This document shows, in pieces, positions 25,699-35,149 of a DNA stretch of 64,000 bases. The notes under the pieces were generated by a model. It saw nothing but the letters and a program-made list of their open reading frames with translations. It was not told where the DNA came from and ran no database searches. The stretch is from Nocardiopsis sp. FIRDI 009. GTDB lineage: Bacteria; Actinomycetota; Actinomycetes; Streptosporangiales; Streptosporangiaceae. Made by a program: the position numbers and the translations under genes. Numbering within the stretch: the stretch's first letter is position 1; each line of letters opens with the position of its first letter. Where the stretch lies: assembly GCF_003386285.1 (NCBI RefSeq), contig NZ_QPNC01000008.1:1-64000 (forward strand), read 5' to 3'.

Positions 25699-25905
25699 TC
25701 AGGAGCAGCAGCCGCCCCCGCAGCACCCTCCGCCACCGGAGGGCGCGGGGGCGGCGGCGCGTCCGCCCACCGCCACGGTCGACAGCAGGCGCACGGTGTC
25801 CTCGTGTCCGCGCGGGCAGTCGGCGGGATCACTCGCGTGGTCCATCGGACGGGAGACCTCGAAGGTGGTGCCGCACTCGCGGCAGCGGAAGTCGTATCTG
25901 GGCAT
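25699..25905 (-). CDS. FmdB-type zinc-ribbon protein
   Basis: A 68-residue protein with the FmdB regulatory-domain zinc ribbon: MPRYDFRCRECGTTFEVSRP, with CxxC at about 8-11 and a second single Cys (PADCPRG) at about 30. The C-terminal tail is Gly/Cys-rich (GGGGCCGGGCCS), giving further possible metal ligands. Despite the family name, such small proteins have no proven formamidase role in actinomycetes. The gene is convergent with ilvD. Confidence 0.8.
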   Translation of the reverse strand: MPRYDFRCRECGTTFEVSRPMDHASDPADCPRGHEDTVRLLSTVAVGGRAAAPAPSGGGGCCGGGCCS

Positions 25906-26006
25906 GTGGTCAGGATACGACCCCGTCGACCACCGAACGGATGCGGCGGCCGGCCCCGGTCAGCCACCTCCTCGGCGGTGCGGGCGGGCCCGGCCCGACA
26001 CACGAC

Positions 26007-26051
26007 CGCCCTCGGCGCGGTCGCGTCCGCGACCGGGCACAGCCGAGGGCG
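26007..26051 (-). terminator. Terminator of the HNH endonuclease gene
   Basis: CGCCCTCGGC (26007-26016) pairs with GCCGAGGGCG (26042-26051), and the loop holds a further 8-bp hairpin (CGGTCGCG/CGCGACCG). It lies about 50 bp after the HNH stop codon. Confidence 0.55.
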
Positions 26052-26101
26052 AGGGGCAGCCGCGGGGCCGGACGGGGACGCCTGACCCCGGCCCCGGGCC
26101 G

Positions 26102-26653
26102 TCAGGCCGCCAGGTGGGCCATGTAGGGCTCCCACTGGGGGTCGCCGTGCAGGTCACCGTTGATCAGCCGCCAGTGCGGACCCTTGGGCACCTTGGGGGT
26201 GATGTGCAGTTCCCACCCGAGTTCGTCCAGGAACTTGTCGGCCTTGCGGTGGTTGCACGGCTTGCACGCCGCCACCACGTTCTCCCACACGTGCGCCCCG
26301 CCGCGGCTGCGCGGGATGACGTGGTCGATCGTCTCGGCCTTCTTCCCGCAGTAACCGCAGGTGTGCCGGTCCCTCCGCATGAGGGCCACCCGCGTCAGCG
26401 GCACCCTGCGTCCGTACGGGACGCTGATGTAGCGTCTGAGCCGGATGACCGACGGCACGTCGTACGACCGCGTCGCCGAGTGCAGCATCGCCCCGGCCTC
26501 GTCTCCGTGCACGACCTCCGCCTTCTCCCGCAGGACGAGCAGGATCGCCCTGCGCAGGGGAAGGGTCGTCAGTGGTTCGAAACTGGCGTTGAGCAGCAGC
26601 ACGTGACGGCGGGCGGTCGGTGGGCCACCCTCCCGGCTGCGTCGGCCGCTCAT
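26102..26653 (-). CDS. HNH endonuclease family protein
   Basis: The 183-residue product has an HNH domain in its second half. CGYCGKKAETIDHVIPRSRGG (~101-121) carries the first zinc-binding CxxC and the catalytic DH. VAACKPCNHRKADK (~129-142) carries the second CxxC and the final His. The N-terminal half (VLLLNASFEPLTTLPLRRAILLVLREKAEVV) is the conserved extension seen in widespread actinobacterial and cyanobacterial HNH proteins of unknown biological role. The ATG at 26653 precedes the basic N-terminus MSGRRSREGG. No methylase or phage gene is nearby, so it is not part of a visible restriction system. Confidence 0.88.
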   Translation of the reverse strand: MSGRRSREGGPPTARRHVLLLNASFEPLTTLPLRRAILLVLREKAEVVHGDEAGAMLHSATRSYDVPSVIRLRRYISVPYGRRVPLTRVALMRRDRHTCGYCGKKAETIDHVIPRSRGGAHVWENVVAACKPCNHRKADKFLDELGWELHITPKVPKGPHWRLINGDLHGDPQWEPYMAHLAA

Positions 26654-26981
26654 CGCTTCGCCCCGGCCGTCGCGTACCGCGGCCGTGTCTCCTCCCCGGC
26701 CAGCCGGTAGGCCAGCCAGGAAACCTCCCTGTGCACCGATCCGAGGATCGGTGGTTCCGTTCGCCTTGCCACACGGACCTCCCGGTGGTTTCCGCCGAGC
26801 TCGCGTCCCGCATTCAGTTTGCGTGGTCAGGCCGCTCCAGCGCCACCCCAATTTTCGGCGGGACGTCCGGAAAGCGCGTGTCGCCGCTTTCCTCCACCCA
26901 TTGTGCGCCGTCCGCACCGCGTTTCACGGTGCCGCCGCGCCGAACACCGGGCGTGAGATATCGGTGGATAGAGTGCGAAGT

Positions 26982-29075
26982 ATGCGTGAACTTCGCTACC
27001 CGCCAGCAGAGCGGCTGGACATCGTCGACACCCTGCACGGCCGTACGGTCGCCGACCCCTACCGGTGGCTGGAGGATCCCCAGGCCACCGAGACCAAGGA
27101 GTGGTCCGCAGCCCAGGACACCCTCTACTCCGAGGCGTCCTCCCGGTTCCGGACACGCGACTGGTTCGCCGAGCGGGTCCGGTCACTCATGGGCGCCGGG
27201 CACGTCGGCGCTCCCGTCTGGCGGGGCGAGCGCCGGTTCTTCACCCGCCGCACGGCCGACCAGGAGCACGGCGTCCTCCACGTCCAGGACGGCGACGGGC
27301 CCGAGCGCGTCCTGCTCGACCCCGGCGCCCTGGACCCGAGCGGGCTGACCACCCTCGACTCCTGGAAACCCGACCGCTCCGGACGGCTGCTGGCCCACCA
27401 GCTCTCCGAGGGCGGCGACGAGGAGTCCGCCCTGCGGATCATGGACGTCGACACCGGCGAGACCGTCGACGGACCGATCGACCGCACCCGCTACAGTCCG
27501 ATCGCGTGGCTGCCCGACTCCTCCGCCTTCTACTACGTGCGGCGGCTGCCCGCCGACCAGGTCCCCGAGGGCGAGGAGGGCTACCACCGGCGCGTCTACC
27601 TGCACCGGCTGGGCACCCCCACCGACCAGGACGTCCTCGTCTTCGGCCAGGACCGGGACAAGACCGAGTACTTCAGCGTCACCGTCAGCCGCGACGGACG
27701 CTGGCTGATCCTGCTGGCGGTCCGCGGCACCTCCTCGGCCACCGACATGTGGATCGCCGACCTGTCCGAGGGCGACCCGGGCGCGCCCCGGCTCACACCG
27801 GTCCAGGAGGGCGTGGACGCCGCCCTGTCCGCACACGTGGGCCGGGACGGGCGCCTGTACCTGTACACCGACCGCGACGCCCCGCGCGGACGCGTGTGCG
27901 TGACCGACCCGGCCACCCCCGGCACCGAGCACTGGACCACCCTGATCGCTGAGGACCCCGAGGCGGTCCTGGAGGACTTCGCGATCCTGGACGGACCGCG
28001 GATGGATCGGCCCGAGATCCTCGTCGGCTGGAGCCGCCACGCGATCAGCGAGGTCACCCGCCACGACCTGGCCACCGGTGCACGGCTGGGCGTGCTGGAG
28101 ATGCCGGGGCTGGGCAGCATCGGCGGGCTCATGGAGCGGCCGGAGGGCGGCCACGAGGCCTGGTTCGGCTACACCGACAGCACACACCCCTCGTCGGTGT
28201 ACCGCTACGACGCCCTCAGCGGCACGGTGTCGAGCTGGGCGCAGGCCCCCGGAGAGATCGACCCGCCCGAGGTACGCACCGAACTGGTGACGTACACCTC
28301 CAAGGACGGCACCCCGGTGCGCATGCTCGTGGTCTCCCCGGCCCAGCCCGCGGACGGACCCCGGCCGACCATCCTGTACGGGTACGGCGGCTTCCGCATC
28401 TCCCTGACCCCCTCCTACTCGGCCTCGGTCCTGGCCTGGGTGCGGGCCGGAGGCGTCTACGCCACCGCCAACCTGCGCGGCGGGCTGGAGGAGGGCGAGG
28501 AGTGGCACCGCGGCGGGATGCTCGCCAACAAGCAGAACGTGTTCGACGACTGCGCCGCGGCCGCCGAACACCTGATCGCGACGGGGGTCACCACCCCCGA
28601 GCGGCTCGCCGTCATGGGCGGGAGCAACGGCGGACTGCTGGTCGGCGCGATGGTCACCCAGCGCCCCGACCTGTTCGCCGCCGCGGTGTGCTCGGCCCCG
28701 CTGCTGGACATGGTGCGCTACGAGGGATTCGGCCTGGGCCAGCTGTGGAACGTGGAGTACGGCAGCGCCGACGAGCCCGAGGAACTGGAGTGGCTGCTGG
28801 GGTACTCGCCCTACCACAACGTGCGTGCGGGCACCCGCTATCCGGCGACGCTGTTCACGGTCTTCGACAACGACACCCGCGTGGACCCCATGCACGCCCG
28901 CAAGCTGTGCGCGCTGATGCAGTGGGCCACCTCCGCGTCCCCGGACGAGCGGCCGGTCCTGCTGCGGCGTGAGTCGGAGGTCGGGCACAGCTCCCGCTCG
29001 GTGAGCCGGAGCGTGGCGCTGAGCGCCGAACAGCTGGCCTTCCTCGCCCACCACCTGGGGGTGTCGGCGGCCTGA
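26982..29075 (+). CDS. Prolyl oligopeptidase family serine peptidase (S9A)
   Basis: The 697-residue cytoplasmic peptidase cleaves short peptides after proline. An N-terminal seven-bladed propeller (~70-400) covers the alpha/beta-hydrolase domain. The N-terminal signature DPYRWLEDP (~22-30) is clear. The nucleophile Ser is in [12 protein letters not shown] (~547), Asp in [15 protein letters not shown] (~630) and His in [10 protein letters not shown] (~668). The start ATG (26982, [12 protein letters not shown]) matches family N-termini; a GTG six codons upstream is also possible. There is no signal peptide. Confidence 0.94.
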   Translation: MRELRYPPAERLDIVDTLHGRTVADPYRWLEDPQATETKEWSAAQDTLYSEASSRFRTRDWFAERVRSLMGAGHVGAPVWRGERRFFTRRTADQEHGVLHVQDGDGPERVLLDPGALDPSGLTTLDSWKPDRSGRLLAHQLSEGGDEESALRIMDVDTGETVDGPIDRTRYSPIAWLPDSSAFYYVRRLPADQVPEGEEGYHRRVYLHRLGTPTDQDVLVFGQDRDKTEYFSVTVSRDGRWLILLAVRGTSSATDMWIADLSEGDPGAPRLTPVQEGVDAALSAHVGRDGRLYLYTDRDAPRGRVCVTDPATPGTEHWTTLIAEDPEAVLEDFAILDGPRMDRPEILVGWSRHAISEVTRHDLATGARLGVLEMPGLGSIGGLMERPEGGHEAWFGYTDSTHPSSVYRYDALSGTVSSWAQAPGEIDPPEVRTELVTYTSKDGTPVRMLVVSPAQPADGPRPTILYGYGGFRISLTPSYSASVLAWVRAGGVYATANLRGGLEEGEEWHRGGMLANKQNVFDDCAAAAEHLIATGVTTPERLAVMGGSNGGLLVGAMVTQRPDLFAAAVCSAPLLDMVRYEGFGLGQLWNVEYGSADEPEELEWLLGYSPYHNVRAGTRYPATLFTVFDNDTRVDPMHARKLCALMQWATSASPDERPVLLRRESEVGHSSRSVSRSVALSAEQLAFLAHHLGVSAA

Positions 29076-29076
29076 C

Positions 29077-29094
29077 CGGCGGCTCCGGCCGCCG
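29077..29094 (+). terminator. Hairpin after the prolyl oligopeptidase gene
   Basis: CGGCGGC (29077-29083) and GCCGCCG (29088-29094) form a perfect 7-bp stem with a TCCG loop directly after the stop codon. No T-tract follows. Confidence 0.5.
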
Positions 29095-29209
29095 CGGGGA
29101 GATCCACGACACACGCCAGACGCCCGGTCAGTGGAACGGCCTCCTGGGGGAATTGGGACAATCGGTGGAGTCCACCCCCCAGGAGCCGCCCACGAGAGGA
29201 ACACGGGAC

Positions 29210-29653
29210 GTGACACAGATCGAGGCCGGAGGCAACGGGACCGCGACCGTGCCGCAGCGGCACGTCCACCTGGCCCAGGTCCGCTACGCCGACCTTGACC
29301 CCCAGCATCACGTCAACAACGTGCGGATGCTCACCTACCTGGAGGACGCCCGGATCTCGTTCCTGCGGTACGGCGGCACGGTCGATGAGGGCGAGGAGGT
29401 CTTCGGCGCCATGGTCGTGGCCCGTCAGGAGGCGGACTACGTGGCGCCGCTGCTGCCCCGCAAGGACCCGGTGCGGGTGGAGCTGTGGGTGACCGAGGTG
29501 CGCAACGCGAGCTGCACGCTGGCCTACGAGATCCGCGACGACACGACCGTGTACCTGCGTGCCAGGACGGTGCTGGTCGGGTTCGACGTGCCCACGCAGA
29601 GGGCCCGGCGGCTCAACGACACCGAGCGCGCCTTCCTCGCCCAGTACGCCTGA
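29210..29653 (+). CDS. Acyl-CoA thioesterase, hot-dog fold (4HBT)
   Basis: The 147-residue product has the 4-hydroxybenzoyl-CoA thioesterase-type hot-dog fold. VRYADLDPQHHVNNVRMLTYLEDARISFL (~23-51) contains the catalytic Asp and the N-N helix start seen in YbgC/FadM-like enzymes. The GTG at 29210 is preferred because GAGAGGA lies 9 nt upstream; an earlier ATG (29153) would add a 19-residue non-homologous extension. The substrate acyl chain is unknown. It is tail-to-tail with the truncated haemoglobin gene, 27 bp away. Confidence 0.85.
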   Translation: MTQIEAGGNGTATVPQRHVHLAQVRYADLDPQHHVNNVRMLTYLEDARISFLRYGGTVDEGEEVFGAMVVARQEADYVAPLLPRKDPVRVELWVTEVRNASCTLAYEIRDDTTVYLRARTVLVGFDVPTQRARRLNDTERAFLAQYA

Positions 29654-29680
29654 GCGGGGCGCTCCGGGCCCTGACGGAGG

Positions 29681-30205
29681 CTACTTCAGGGAGATGGAGA
29701 CGGTCTCGCCCTCGTCGCCGTCGCGCCCCTCGCGCGAGGCCACCGACAACGACGTCGGGTCGGCCACCGCCGGAGCCGTGGCCTCCTCCGGGACGTTGAC
29801 CATGCTGTGCGCCGCCATGACCATGTACTCCCACATCTGCCGGTCGAGGGCCTCGGGCAGCTCCAGGGAGTCCATCGCGGCGCGCATGAGCTCCAGCCAG
29901 CGGTCGCGCTCGGCGGCGCCGATGCGGAACGGGAAGTGCCGCATCCGCAGCCGCGGGTGGCCGCGCCGCTCGTTGTAGGTGCGCGGGCCGCCCCAGTACT
30001 GGATGAGGAACAGGCGCAGGCGCTCCTCGGCGGGGCCGAGGTCCTCCTCCGGGTACATGGGCCGCAGCAGGGGGTCGGCTGCGACGCCCTCGTAGAAGCG
30101 GCGGACCAGGCGGGTGAAGGTCTCCTCACCGCCCACGGCCTCGTAGAACGTCGTTCGCACCGGCCCCTCGCCCTGGTTGTGGTGATCGTCTCGCGCGGAA
30201 GTCAT
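29681..30205 (-). CDS. glbO: Group II truncated haemoglobin (trHbO)
   Basis: An oxygen- or nitric-oxide-reactive globin. The 174-residue protein contains the 2-on-2 fold from about residues 17 to 135. The CD1/CD3 region reads LIQYWGGP, the proximal His is in MRHFPFRI and the conserved Trp of group II is in [30 protein letters not shown] is the A/B helix start. Compared with the ~130-residue M. tuberculosis GlbO, it carries an N-terminal polar extension and a ~35-residue acidic C-terminal tail. The gene opens at ATG 30205. Confidence 0.92.
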   Translation of the reverse strand: MTSARDDHHNQGEGPVRTTFYEAVGGEETFTRLVRRFYEGVAADPLLRPMYPEEDLGPAEERLRLFLIQYWGGPRTYNERRGHPRLRMRHFPFRIGAAERDRWLELMRAAMDSLELPEALDRQMWEYMVMAAHSMVNVPEEATAPAVADPTSLSVASREGRDGDEGETVSISLK

Positions 30206-30293
30206 CGTCCCCCAGGGTATGCGACACTCCCCGCCCCGTCAGGCGGGCCGGTGGGGTGGGAGTGCCGGCGCCCCCGGGTGGTTCACGGGCGGG

Positions 30294-31061
30294 TCAGCGG
30301 GACGGAGGGGCCAGCAGGTCGGCCAGGAGGCGGGCGCGGGCCCGGCCGGGGAGGTCGTCCTCCGGGTCGGACCGCCAGGTGCAGCCGACGCTCAGCGCGG
30401 CCACCCGACCAGTGTCCATGACCCGGCGTACCGCCCCCACCACGGCATCGGCGGAGGGGCTGCCGGGGGCGGGGAAGAGCGTCCCGGGCACCTGGTCGGG
30501 GTCGATGACGTCCAGGTCCACGTGCAGCAGGAGGGGGCCCTCCACGAGCGCGTCCGCGGCCACGTCGGCGACCGCGCTCACCCGCACCGCCGAGGTGCGC
30601 AGGTACTCGGCCTCCGGCGGGTCGAGGTCGCGTCCGTCGACGAGGAGGACCCGCTCCTCGGGGACGTCGCGCAGGCCGAGCCGGTCGGTGGCCGGGTCCG
30701 GGCGGTAGCCGGTCAGCACGCGCAACGGGATCCCGCCCGCGTACCCCGAGGCACTGGTCTCCATGGTCTGGACGTCACCGTGGGCGTCGAACCAGACGAC
30801 GGAGGCGTCCGTACCGGCCCGTTGCAGCCCCGCCGCGGTGCCGAGGGCCACCATGCAGTCCCCGGACAGCACGGTGGGGACCCGCCCGGCGCGCACGTGG
30901 TCGGCGACGTGCTCCGCGACGACCTCGTGCAGGGCCGCCATCCGCGTCCACACGTGACCGTCGGGCAGGTCTGCGGTCACCGTCACGGCCTCCTCCGGCA
31001 GCGGCGGCCGCAGATCGGGCAGGTACTCGTCGAGGTGGTAGGGCACGCGCAGAATCGTCAT
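30294..31061 (-). CDS. Arginase/agmatinase/formiminoglutamase family hydrolase
   Basis: The 255-residue ureohydrolase-fold protein has both dimanganese motifs, VVWFDAHGDVQT (~90-101, DxHxD) and LLHVDLDVIDP (~175-185, DxD). LSGDCMVALG replaces the usual GGDH motif, with Cys in the His position that normally binds one manganese; this substitution may change metal use. The specific substrate cannot be assigned, and the shorter length than true arginases (~300) argues against a simple arginase call. The ATG at 31061 gives MTILRVPYHLDEYL. It stands alone between trHbO and ettA. Confidence 0.82.
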   Translation of the reverse strand: MTILRVPYHLDEYLPDLRPPLPEEAVTVTADLPDGHVWTRMAALHEVVAEHVADHVRAGRVPTVLSGDCMVALGTAAGLQRAGTDASVVWFDAHGDVQTMETSASGYAGGIPLRVLTGYRPDPATDRLGLRDVPEERVLLVDGRDLDPPEAEYLRTSAVRVSAVADVAADALVEGPLLLHVDLDVIDPDQVPGTLFPAPGSPSADAVVGAVRRVMDTGRVAALSVGCTWRSDPEDDLPGRARARLLADLLAPPSR

Positions 31062-31146
31062 GGCGGGACGATAGCCGCGTCCCACCCCGCACAACACCGG
31101 TTTTCTCCGTTCCGACGGGCGCCCCGACCGGCCCGTGGCACGCGGA

Positions 31147-31185
31147 AGGCCCCGTGGACCAGGCCGGAACCGGTCCGCGGGGCCT
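31147..31185 (-). terminator. ettA terminator
   Basis: AGGCCCCG and CGGGGCCT form the base of the stem, with GGACC/GGTCC above it. It starts about 16 bp after the ettA stop codon. Confidence 0.7.
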
Positions 31186-31200
31186 CGCGTGCGCTGTGAA

Positions 31201-32865
31201 TCAGTCGCGGGTGAGCTTGCGGTGCGTGACCGCGTGCGGGCGCGCGGCCTCCGGGCCCAGACGCTCGATCTTGTTCTTCTCGTAGGACTCGAAGTTGCCC
31301 TCGAACCAGAACCAGTTGGCGTCGCCCTCCCAGGCGAGGATGTGCGTGGCGACGCGGTCCAGGAACCACCGGTCGTGGGAGGTGATCACGGCGCAGCCGG
31401 GGAAGTCCAGCAGCGCGTTCTCCAGCGAGCCGAGGGTCTCCACGTCCAGGTCGTTGGTGGGCTCGTCCAGGAGCAGGAGGTTGCCGCCCTGCTTGAGGGT
31501 GAGCGCCAGGTTGACGCGGTTGCGCTCACCGCCGGAGAGCACACCCGACGGCTTCTGCTGGTCGGAGCCCTTGAAGCCGAACGCGGCGACGTAGGCGCGG
31601 CTGGGGATCTCGACCTTGCCGACCTCGATGAAGCTCTCGCCGTCGGAGATGGTCTCCCAGACGTTCTTGGTGTCGTCGATGCGGCCGCGGTACTGGTCGA
31701 CGTAGGAGATCTCGACGGTCTCGCCGACGTTGATCTTGCCCTCGTCGGGGGTCTCCTCGCCGACGATCATCTTGAACAGGGTCGTCTTACCGACACCGTT
31801 GGGGCCGATGACGCCGACGATACCGTTCGGCGGGAGCGAGAAGCTCAGGTCCTCGATCAGGACCCGGTCGTCGAAGCCCTTGGTGAGGTTCTTGACCTCC
31901 ACGACCGTGTTGCCCAGGCGCGGGCCCGGCGGGATCTGGATCTCCTCGAAGTCCAGCTTGCGGGTCTTGTCGGCCTCGGCGGCCATCTCCTCGTAGCGCT
32001 GGAGACGGGCCCTGCTCTTGGTCTGGCGGGCCTTGGCGTTGGAGCGGACCCACTCCAGCTCCTCCTTGAGGCGCTTGGAGCGCTTGGCGTCCTTCTGCCC
32101 CTCGACCTTCAGGCGAGCCTGCTTGGTCTCCAGGTAGGTGCTGTAGTTGCCCTCGTAGGGGTAGAACTGGCCGCGGTCCAGCTCCAGGATCCACGTGGCG
32201 ACGTGGTCGAGGAAGTACCGGTCGTGGGTGATGGCGACGATGGTGCCGGGGTACTTGGCCAGGTGCTGCTCCAGCCAGTTCACGCTCTCGGCGTCGAGGT
32301 GGTTGGTGGGCTCGTCCAGGAGCAGCAGGTCGGGCGCCTCCAGCAGCAGCTTGCACAGGGCGACGCGGCGCTTCTCACCACCGGACAGCTGGGTGACGGA
32401 GGCGTCCCCGGGCGGGCAGCGCAGGGCGTCCATGGCCTGGGCGAGCTGGCTGTCCAGGTCCCAGGCATTGCGGTGGTCGAGCTGCTCCTGGAGCTTGCCC
32501 ATCTCCTCCAACAGGTCGTCGGAGTAGTCGGTCGCCATCTTCTCGGCGATCTCGTTGAAGCGGCTCAGCATCGCCTTGGTCTCGGCGACCCCGTCCTCGA
32601 CGTTCTCCAGAACGGTCTTGTCGGGGTCCAGGTGGGGCTCCTGGGCGAGCAGACCGACGGTGAAACCGGGCATCAGTCGCGCTTCACCGTTGGACGGCTG
32701 CTCGATGCCGGCCATGATCTTCAGCAGCGTCGACTTACCCGCACCGTTGGGCCCCACGACGCCGATCTTGGCTCCGGGCAGGAACGACCCCGAGACGTTG
32801 TCAAGGACGACCTTGTCGCCGTGCGCCTTGCGCACGTTTTGCATGGTGTAGATGTACTCCGGCAT
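31201..32865 (-). CDS. ettA: EttA, energy-dependent translational throttle (ABC-F)
   Basis: A soluble ABC-F ATPase that binds the ribosomal E site and gates entry into elongation according to the ATP/ADP ratio. The 554-residue protein contains two ABC domains. Walker A motifs are GPNGAGKST (~38) and GPNGVGKTT (~355); signature motifs are LSGGEKRR (~160) and LSGGERNR (~445). Each Walker B is LLLLDEPTN. The P-site tRNA-interaction linker (~240-300, RLKEELEWVRSNAKARQTKSRARLQRYEEM) lies between. The start MPEYIYTMQNVRKAHG and length match EttA rather than other ABC-F proteins. Confidence 0.95.
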   Translation of the reverse strand: MPEYIYTMQNVRKAHGDKVVLDNVSGSFLPGAKIGVVGPNGAGKSTLLKIMAGIEQPSNGEARLMPGFTVGLLAQEPHLDPDKTVLENVEDGVAETKAMLSRFNEIAEKMATDYSDDLLEEMGKLQEQLDHRNAWDLDSQLAQAMDALRCPPGDASVTQLSGGEKRRVALCKLLLEAPDLLLLDEPTNHLDAESVNWLEQHLAKYPGTIVAITHDRYFLDHVATWILELDRGQFYPYEGNYSTYLETKQARLKVEGQKDAKRSKRLKEELEWVRSNAKARQTKSRARLQRYEEMAAEADKTRKLDFEEIQIPPGPRLGNTVVEVKNLTKGFDDRVLIEDLSFSLPPNGIVGVIGPNGVGKTTLFKMIVGEETPDEGKINVGETVEISYVDQYRGRIDDTKNVWETISDGESFIEVGKVEIPSRAYVAAFGFKGSDQQKPSGVLSGGERNRVNLALTLKQGGNLLLLDEPTNDLDVETLGSLENALLDFPGCAVITSHDRWFLDRVATHILAWEGDANWFWFEGNFESYEKNKIERLGPEAARPHAVTHRKLTRD

Positions 32866-32875
32866 GTCTTCCAGA

Positions 32876-33439
32876 CTAGGGTGTCGGCGCCTGTGCCGAG
32901 ACCTGTGCGGATCGCGCTGCACGGCGGCCCTGCGGAGCTCGGCGGGTCACGCACTGGAACGCCTCGCACCCGCCCGATCTTCCCGTTCGCGGAAGCCGTC
33001 CGAGAACACGGGTGCGCGGGTGCGGACGGCAGGCGAGGGACCCGCCCGCCGGCACGGCCCCTCTCCGCGGTCTCGGCACGTGTTCCGCGCTCGCCACCCC
33101 GTTACCGCTCCCGCCTCCGCGACAGCGGGGGGCGCACCCGGCACGGGTCCCGATCACCCGGTCCACGAGGATGTCCGGGCGGTCGCGCTGGACGTACCGC
33201 CAGGTTCCGTCCCCGTCCTGCCCTCCCCAGGTCCAGCCGTCCTTCAGGCCGAGGGCGACGTCGCCCGGGTAGACGGGACCGATCAACGCGCGTTCCACGT
33301 CCCCACCGCACGTCCGGGGGAAGCGCCGCCACTCCGGGGTGAAGGCCGGCCCTCGCAGTGACAGGAGGGCGTCCCGCGCCCTGTCGAAGGGATCGGGTCG
33401 GGTGTGCGGCCTCGTTCGGAACTGCTCGATGTCGTCCAT
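32876..33439 (-). CDS. Orphan hypothetical protein, possibly degenerate (187 aa)
   Basis: From ATG 33439 the frame gives MDDIEQFRTRPHTRPDPFDRA..., a charged N-terminal ~105 residues with normal protein composition (including GDVALGLKDGWTWGGQDGDGTWRYV). From about residue 106 it turns into Arg/Gly/Pro-rich sequence typical of non-coding G+C-rich DNA. This suggests a frameshift or loss of the original stop codon near 33,120. The stop lies 10 bp upstream of the ettA start. No family is recognised. The position in a stretch with three other broken genes makes a pseudogene plausible. Confidence 0.4.
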   Translation of the reverse strand: MDDIEQFRTRPHTRPDPFDRARDALLSLRGPAFTPEWRRFPRTCGGDVERALIGPVYPGDVALGLKDGWTWGGQDGDGTWRYVQRDRPDILVDRVIGTRAGCAPRCRGGGSGNGVASAEHVPRPRRGAVPAGGSLACRPHPRTRVLGRLPRTGRSGGCEAFQCVTRRAPQGRRAARSAQVSAQAPTP

Positions 33440-33582
33440 GGCCCCGGCGTCCGGCTGGCATCCGTCACTCGCACAGCGACTGATGGGCTCCCGTCGTCTC
33501 ACGGACAGGGTCGGGGCGCTGTGGCCACCATCCGAGACATGACGGCCTCGGAGCGGCGGGCACCTCTGGAAGGACTCCCCCG

Positions 33583-33752
33583 ATGACCGACCGCTTCCAC
33601 ACATCGCCCCACTCCACGTCAGGCGGGAACCGTGTCGAGGTCAGCGGAAGGTCGGGACACCTGGGTGCGCGACACCCAGAACCGTGGCGGGGGCGGCCTC
33701 TCCTTCGACGCCTGCGAGTGGCGCGCGTTCCCGGAAGCCTCCACGAACCCCT
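33583..33752 (+). pseudogene. Frameshifted DUF397 protein gene
   Basis: The start frame reads MTDRFHTSPHSTSGGNRVEVSG, matching the DUF397 start (W-x-S-S-x-S...GGNCVEV). From about 33,648 the match continues in another frame: EGRDTWVRDTQNRGGGGL and SFDACEWRAFPEAST, which is the DUF397 core (VRDSK...L-x-F-x-x-x-EWRAF), ending at TGA 33752. A single indel near 33,640-33,650 would restore a ~56-residue protein. DUF397 proteins normally follow a helix-turn-helix regulator gene; no intact regulator is present. The conserved Cys (GGNC) is Arg here. Confidence 0.7.
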
Positions 33753-33831
33753 GACCCAGCCCCACCGCGTCGGTGCGGCCCCTGCCTGGCGACCAGGTGG
33801 CGGCCCCGTCGGTCAGCTGCGGGGGCTCCCC

Positions 33832-35115
33832 TCACCCACCCAGGGTGTCGGTCACCCGCTTGCCGCGCCCGTCCTTGGTGATCGTGAAGCTGTCGACCAC
33901 CTCACCGTCGCGGGTCTTGGCGACGTAGTCCAGGCGCGTGCCGTCGACGGACACGATCTGGTACGTCTGGGTCTCGCCGCGCTGCACCCGGACCTCGGCG
34001 CCGTTGTCGACCCAGACGGCATCGTCCACGCGGTACATCTTCGGCCCGGTCACCGCGACCACGTAGACCGGGCCGGTCTGCACGTCGGGGTCCCCGGTGC
34101 GGTTGGCGACCATGTTCCCGCGCCCGTAACTGTGGTCGTGTCCCTGGAGCACCAGGTCGACGCCGTAGTCCTCGAAGACGTCGAGCCACCTCTCGCGCAG
34201 CGGGCCGTTGTCGCGGCCGGGGGTGCTGGAGAACACCGGGTGGTGGAAGGTGACCACGGTCCAGCGCTGGGGGTTGTCCGCCAGCACGCCGCGCAGCCAC
34301 TCCTCCTGACTCCCGAGCCAGCCGTCCTGGTCGCCCCCGGGAGCGTAGGCGTAGTTGCTGTTCAGCACGATGAAGCGCACACCCTGGTGATCGGTGTAGT
34401 AGACGGTGCCGTCCAGGGCCTCGTGATCGGGACCGTTACCGGCGCCGGGGAACTGGAGCGGCCAGTGGCCGCTGAGTTCGCGCCTGCTGTACTCGTGGTT
34501 GCCCGGCGCGGCCACCTGGTTGACACCGCCGGTGGCCTCCACCCCGAAGGCGTCGTACCACTCGCCCCACTGCCGGTCGTTCTCCGCGCTGTCGACCAGG
34601 TCTCCGGAGTGCACGGCGAGTTCGGCGTCGGGGGCGTCGGCCAGCGCGGCCCTGATGGTGGGCGCGGCGCCGGAGGAGATGTCGTTCTGCACGTCGCCGA
34701 AGTAGAGGAAGCGGAACGGGTCGGAGTCATCGCCCGCCGTCGTGAAGGTGTGCCAGTCGCCGAGGACACCGTCGGCGTCGCCCACGCGGTAGCGGTAGGC
34801 GGTGTCGGGGTCCAGTCCCCGCACGGTCGCGCGATAGTGCGTACCTCGGCTGCCGCCGGTGCGCACGCCCGCCACGCGCCGGATCCGGTCGGAGTCGGCC
34901 ACGGCCGCGATCTCCAGGACGGGAGCGTAGTCATCGGAGGCACGCCAGGTGACGGTCTGCGAGGTGCCGGGGTCGGCGGTGGGCGACAGGGTCACGCGTT
35001 CCGCCGTGGCGGCCAGCGTCGGCGCGACCGGGGCGGTGCCGAACGCGAGGGTCAGGGCGGCGACCAGTGCGGCGCCACGCCGCGCGACCCCGGAAGGCGG
35101 AGCTGGTGAGCGCAT
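33832..35115 (-). CDS. Secreted purple-acid-phosphatase-like metallophosphoesterase
   Basis: The 427-residue product has a signal peptide (basic start, then GAALVAALTLAFGTAPVAPTLAA, cleavage near 36). A fibronectin-III-like domain (~38-130) precedes a calcineurin-type phosphoesterase domain. Metal motifs are present in order: FGDVQND (~140), HSGDLVD (~170), GNHEY (~206), TFHHPVF (~290) and LQGHDHSYGRG (~325). It probably releases phosphate from organic esters outside the cell. The upstream 35,150-35,215 segment is strikingly A+T-rich and is the likely promoter. The ATG is at 35115. It appears intact inside an otherwise eroded interval. Confidence 0.9.
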   Translation of the reverse strand: MRSPAPPSGVARRGAALVAALTLAFGTAPVAPTLAATAERVTLSPTADPGTSQTVTWRASDDYAPVLEIAAVADSDRIRRVAGVRTGGSRGTHYRATVRGLDPDTAYRYRVGDADGVLGDWHTFTTAGDDSDPFRFLYFGDVQNDISSGAAPTIRAALADAPDAELAVHSGDLVDSAENDRQWGEWYDAFGVEATGGVNQVAAPGNHEYSRRELSGHWPLQFPGAGNGPDHEALDGTVYYTDHQGVRFIVLNSNYAYAPGGDQDGWLGSQEEWLRGVLADNPQRWTVVTFHHPVFSSTPGRDNGPLRERWLDVFEDYGVDLVLQGHDHSYGRGNMVANRTGDPDVQTGPVYVVAVTGPKMYRVDDAVWVDNGAEVRVQRGETQTYQIVSVDGTRLDYVAKTRDGEVVDSFTITKDGRGKRVTDTLGG

Positions 35116-35149
35116 GGGATGACTCCGTGTGAGGTGGATCGGTCACGGA

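Noticed and set aside
26102..26653. Restriction-modification system or mobile element based on the HNH gene
   Set aside because: There is no methyltransferase, recombinase, phage gene or bounding repeat nearby, and the protein belongs to a broadly conserved stand-alone HNH family.
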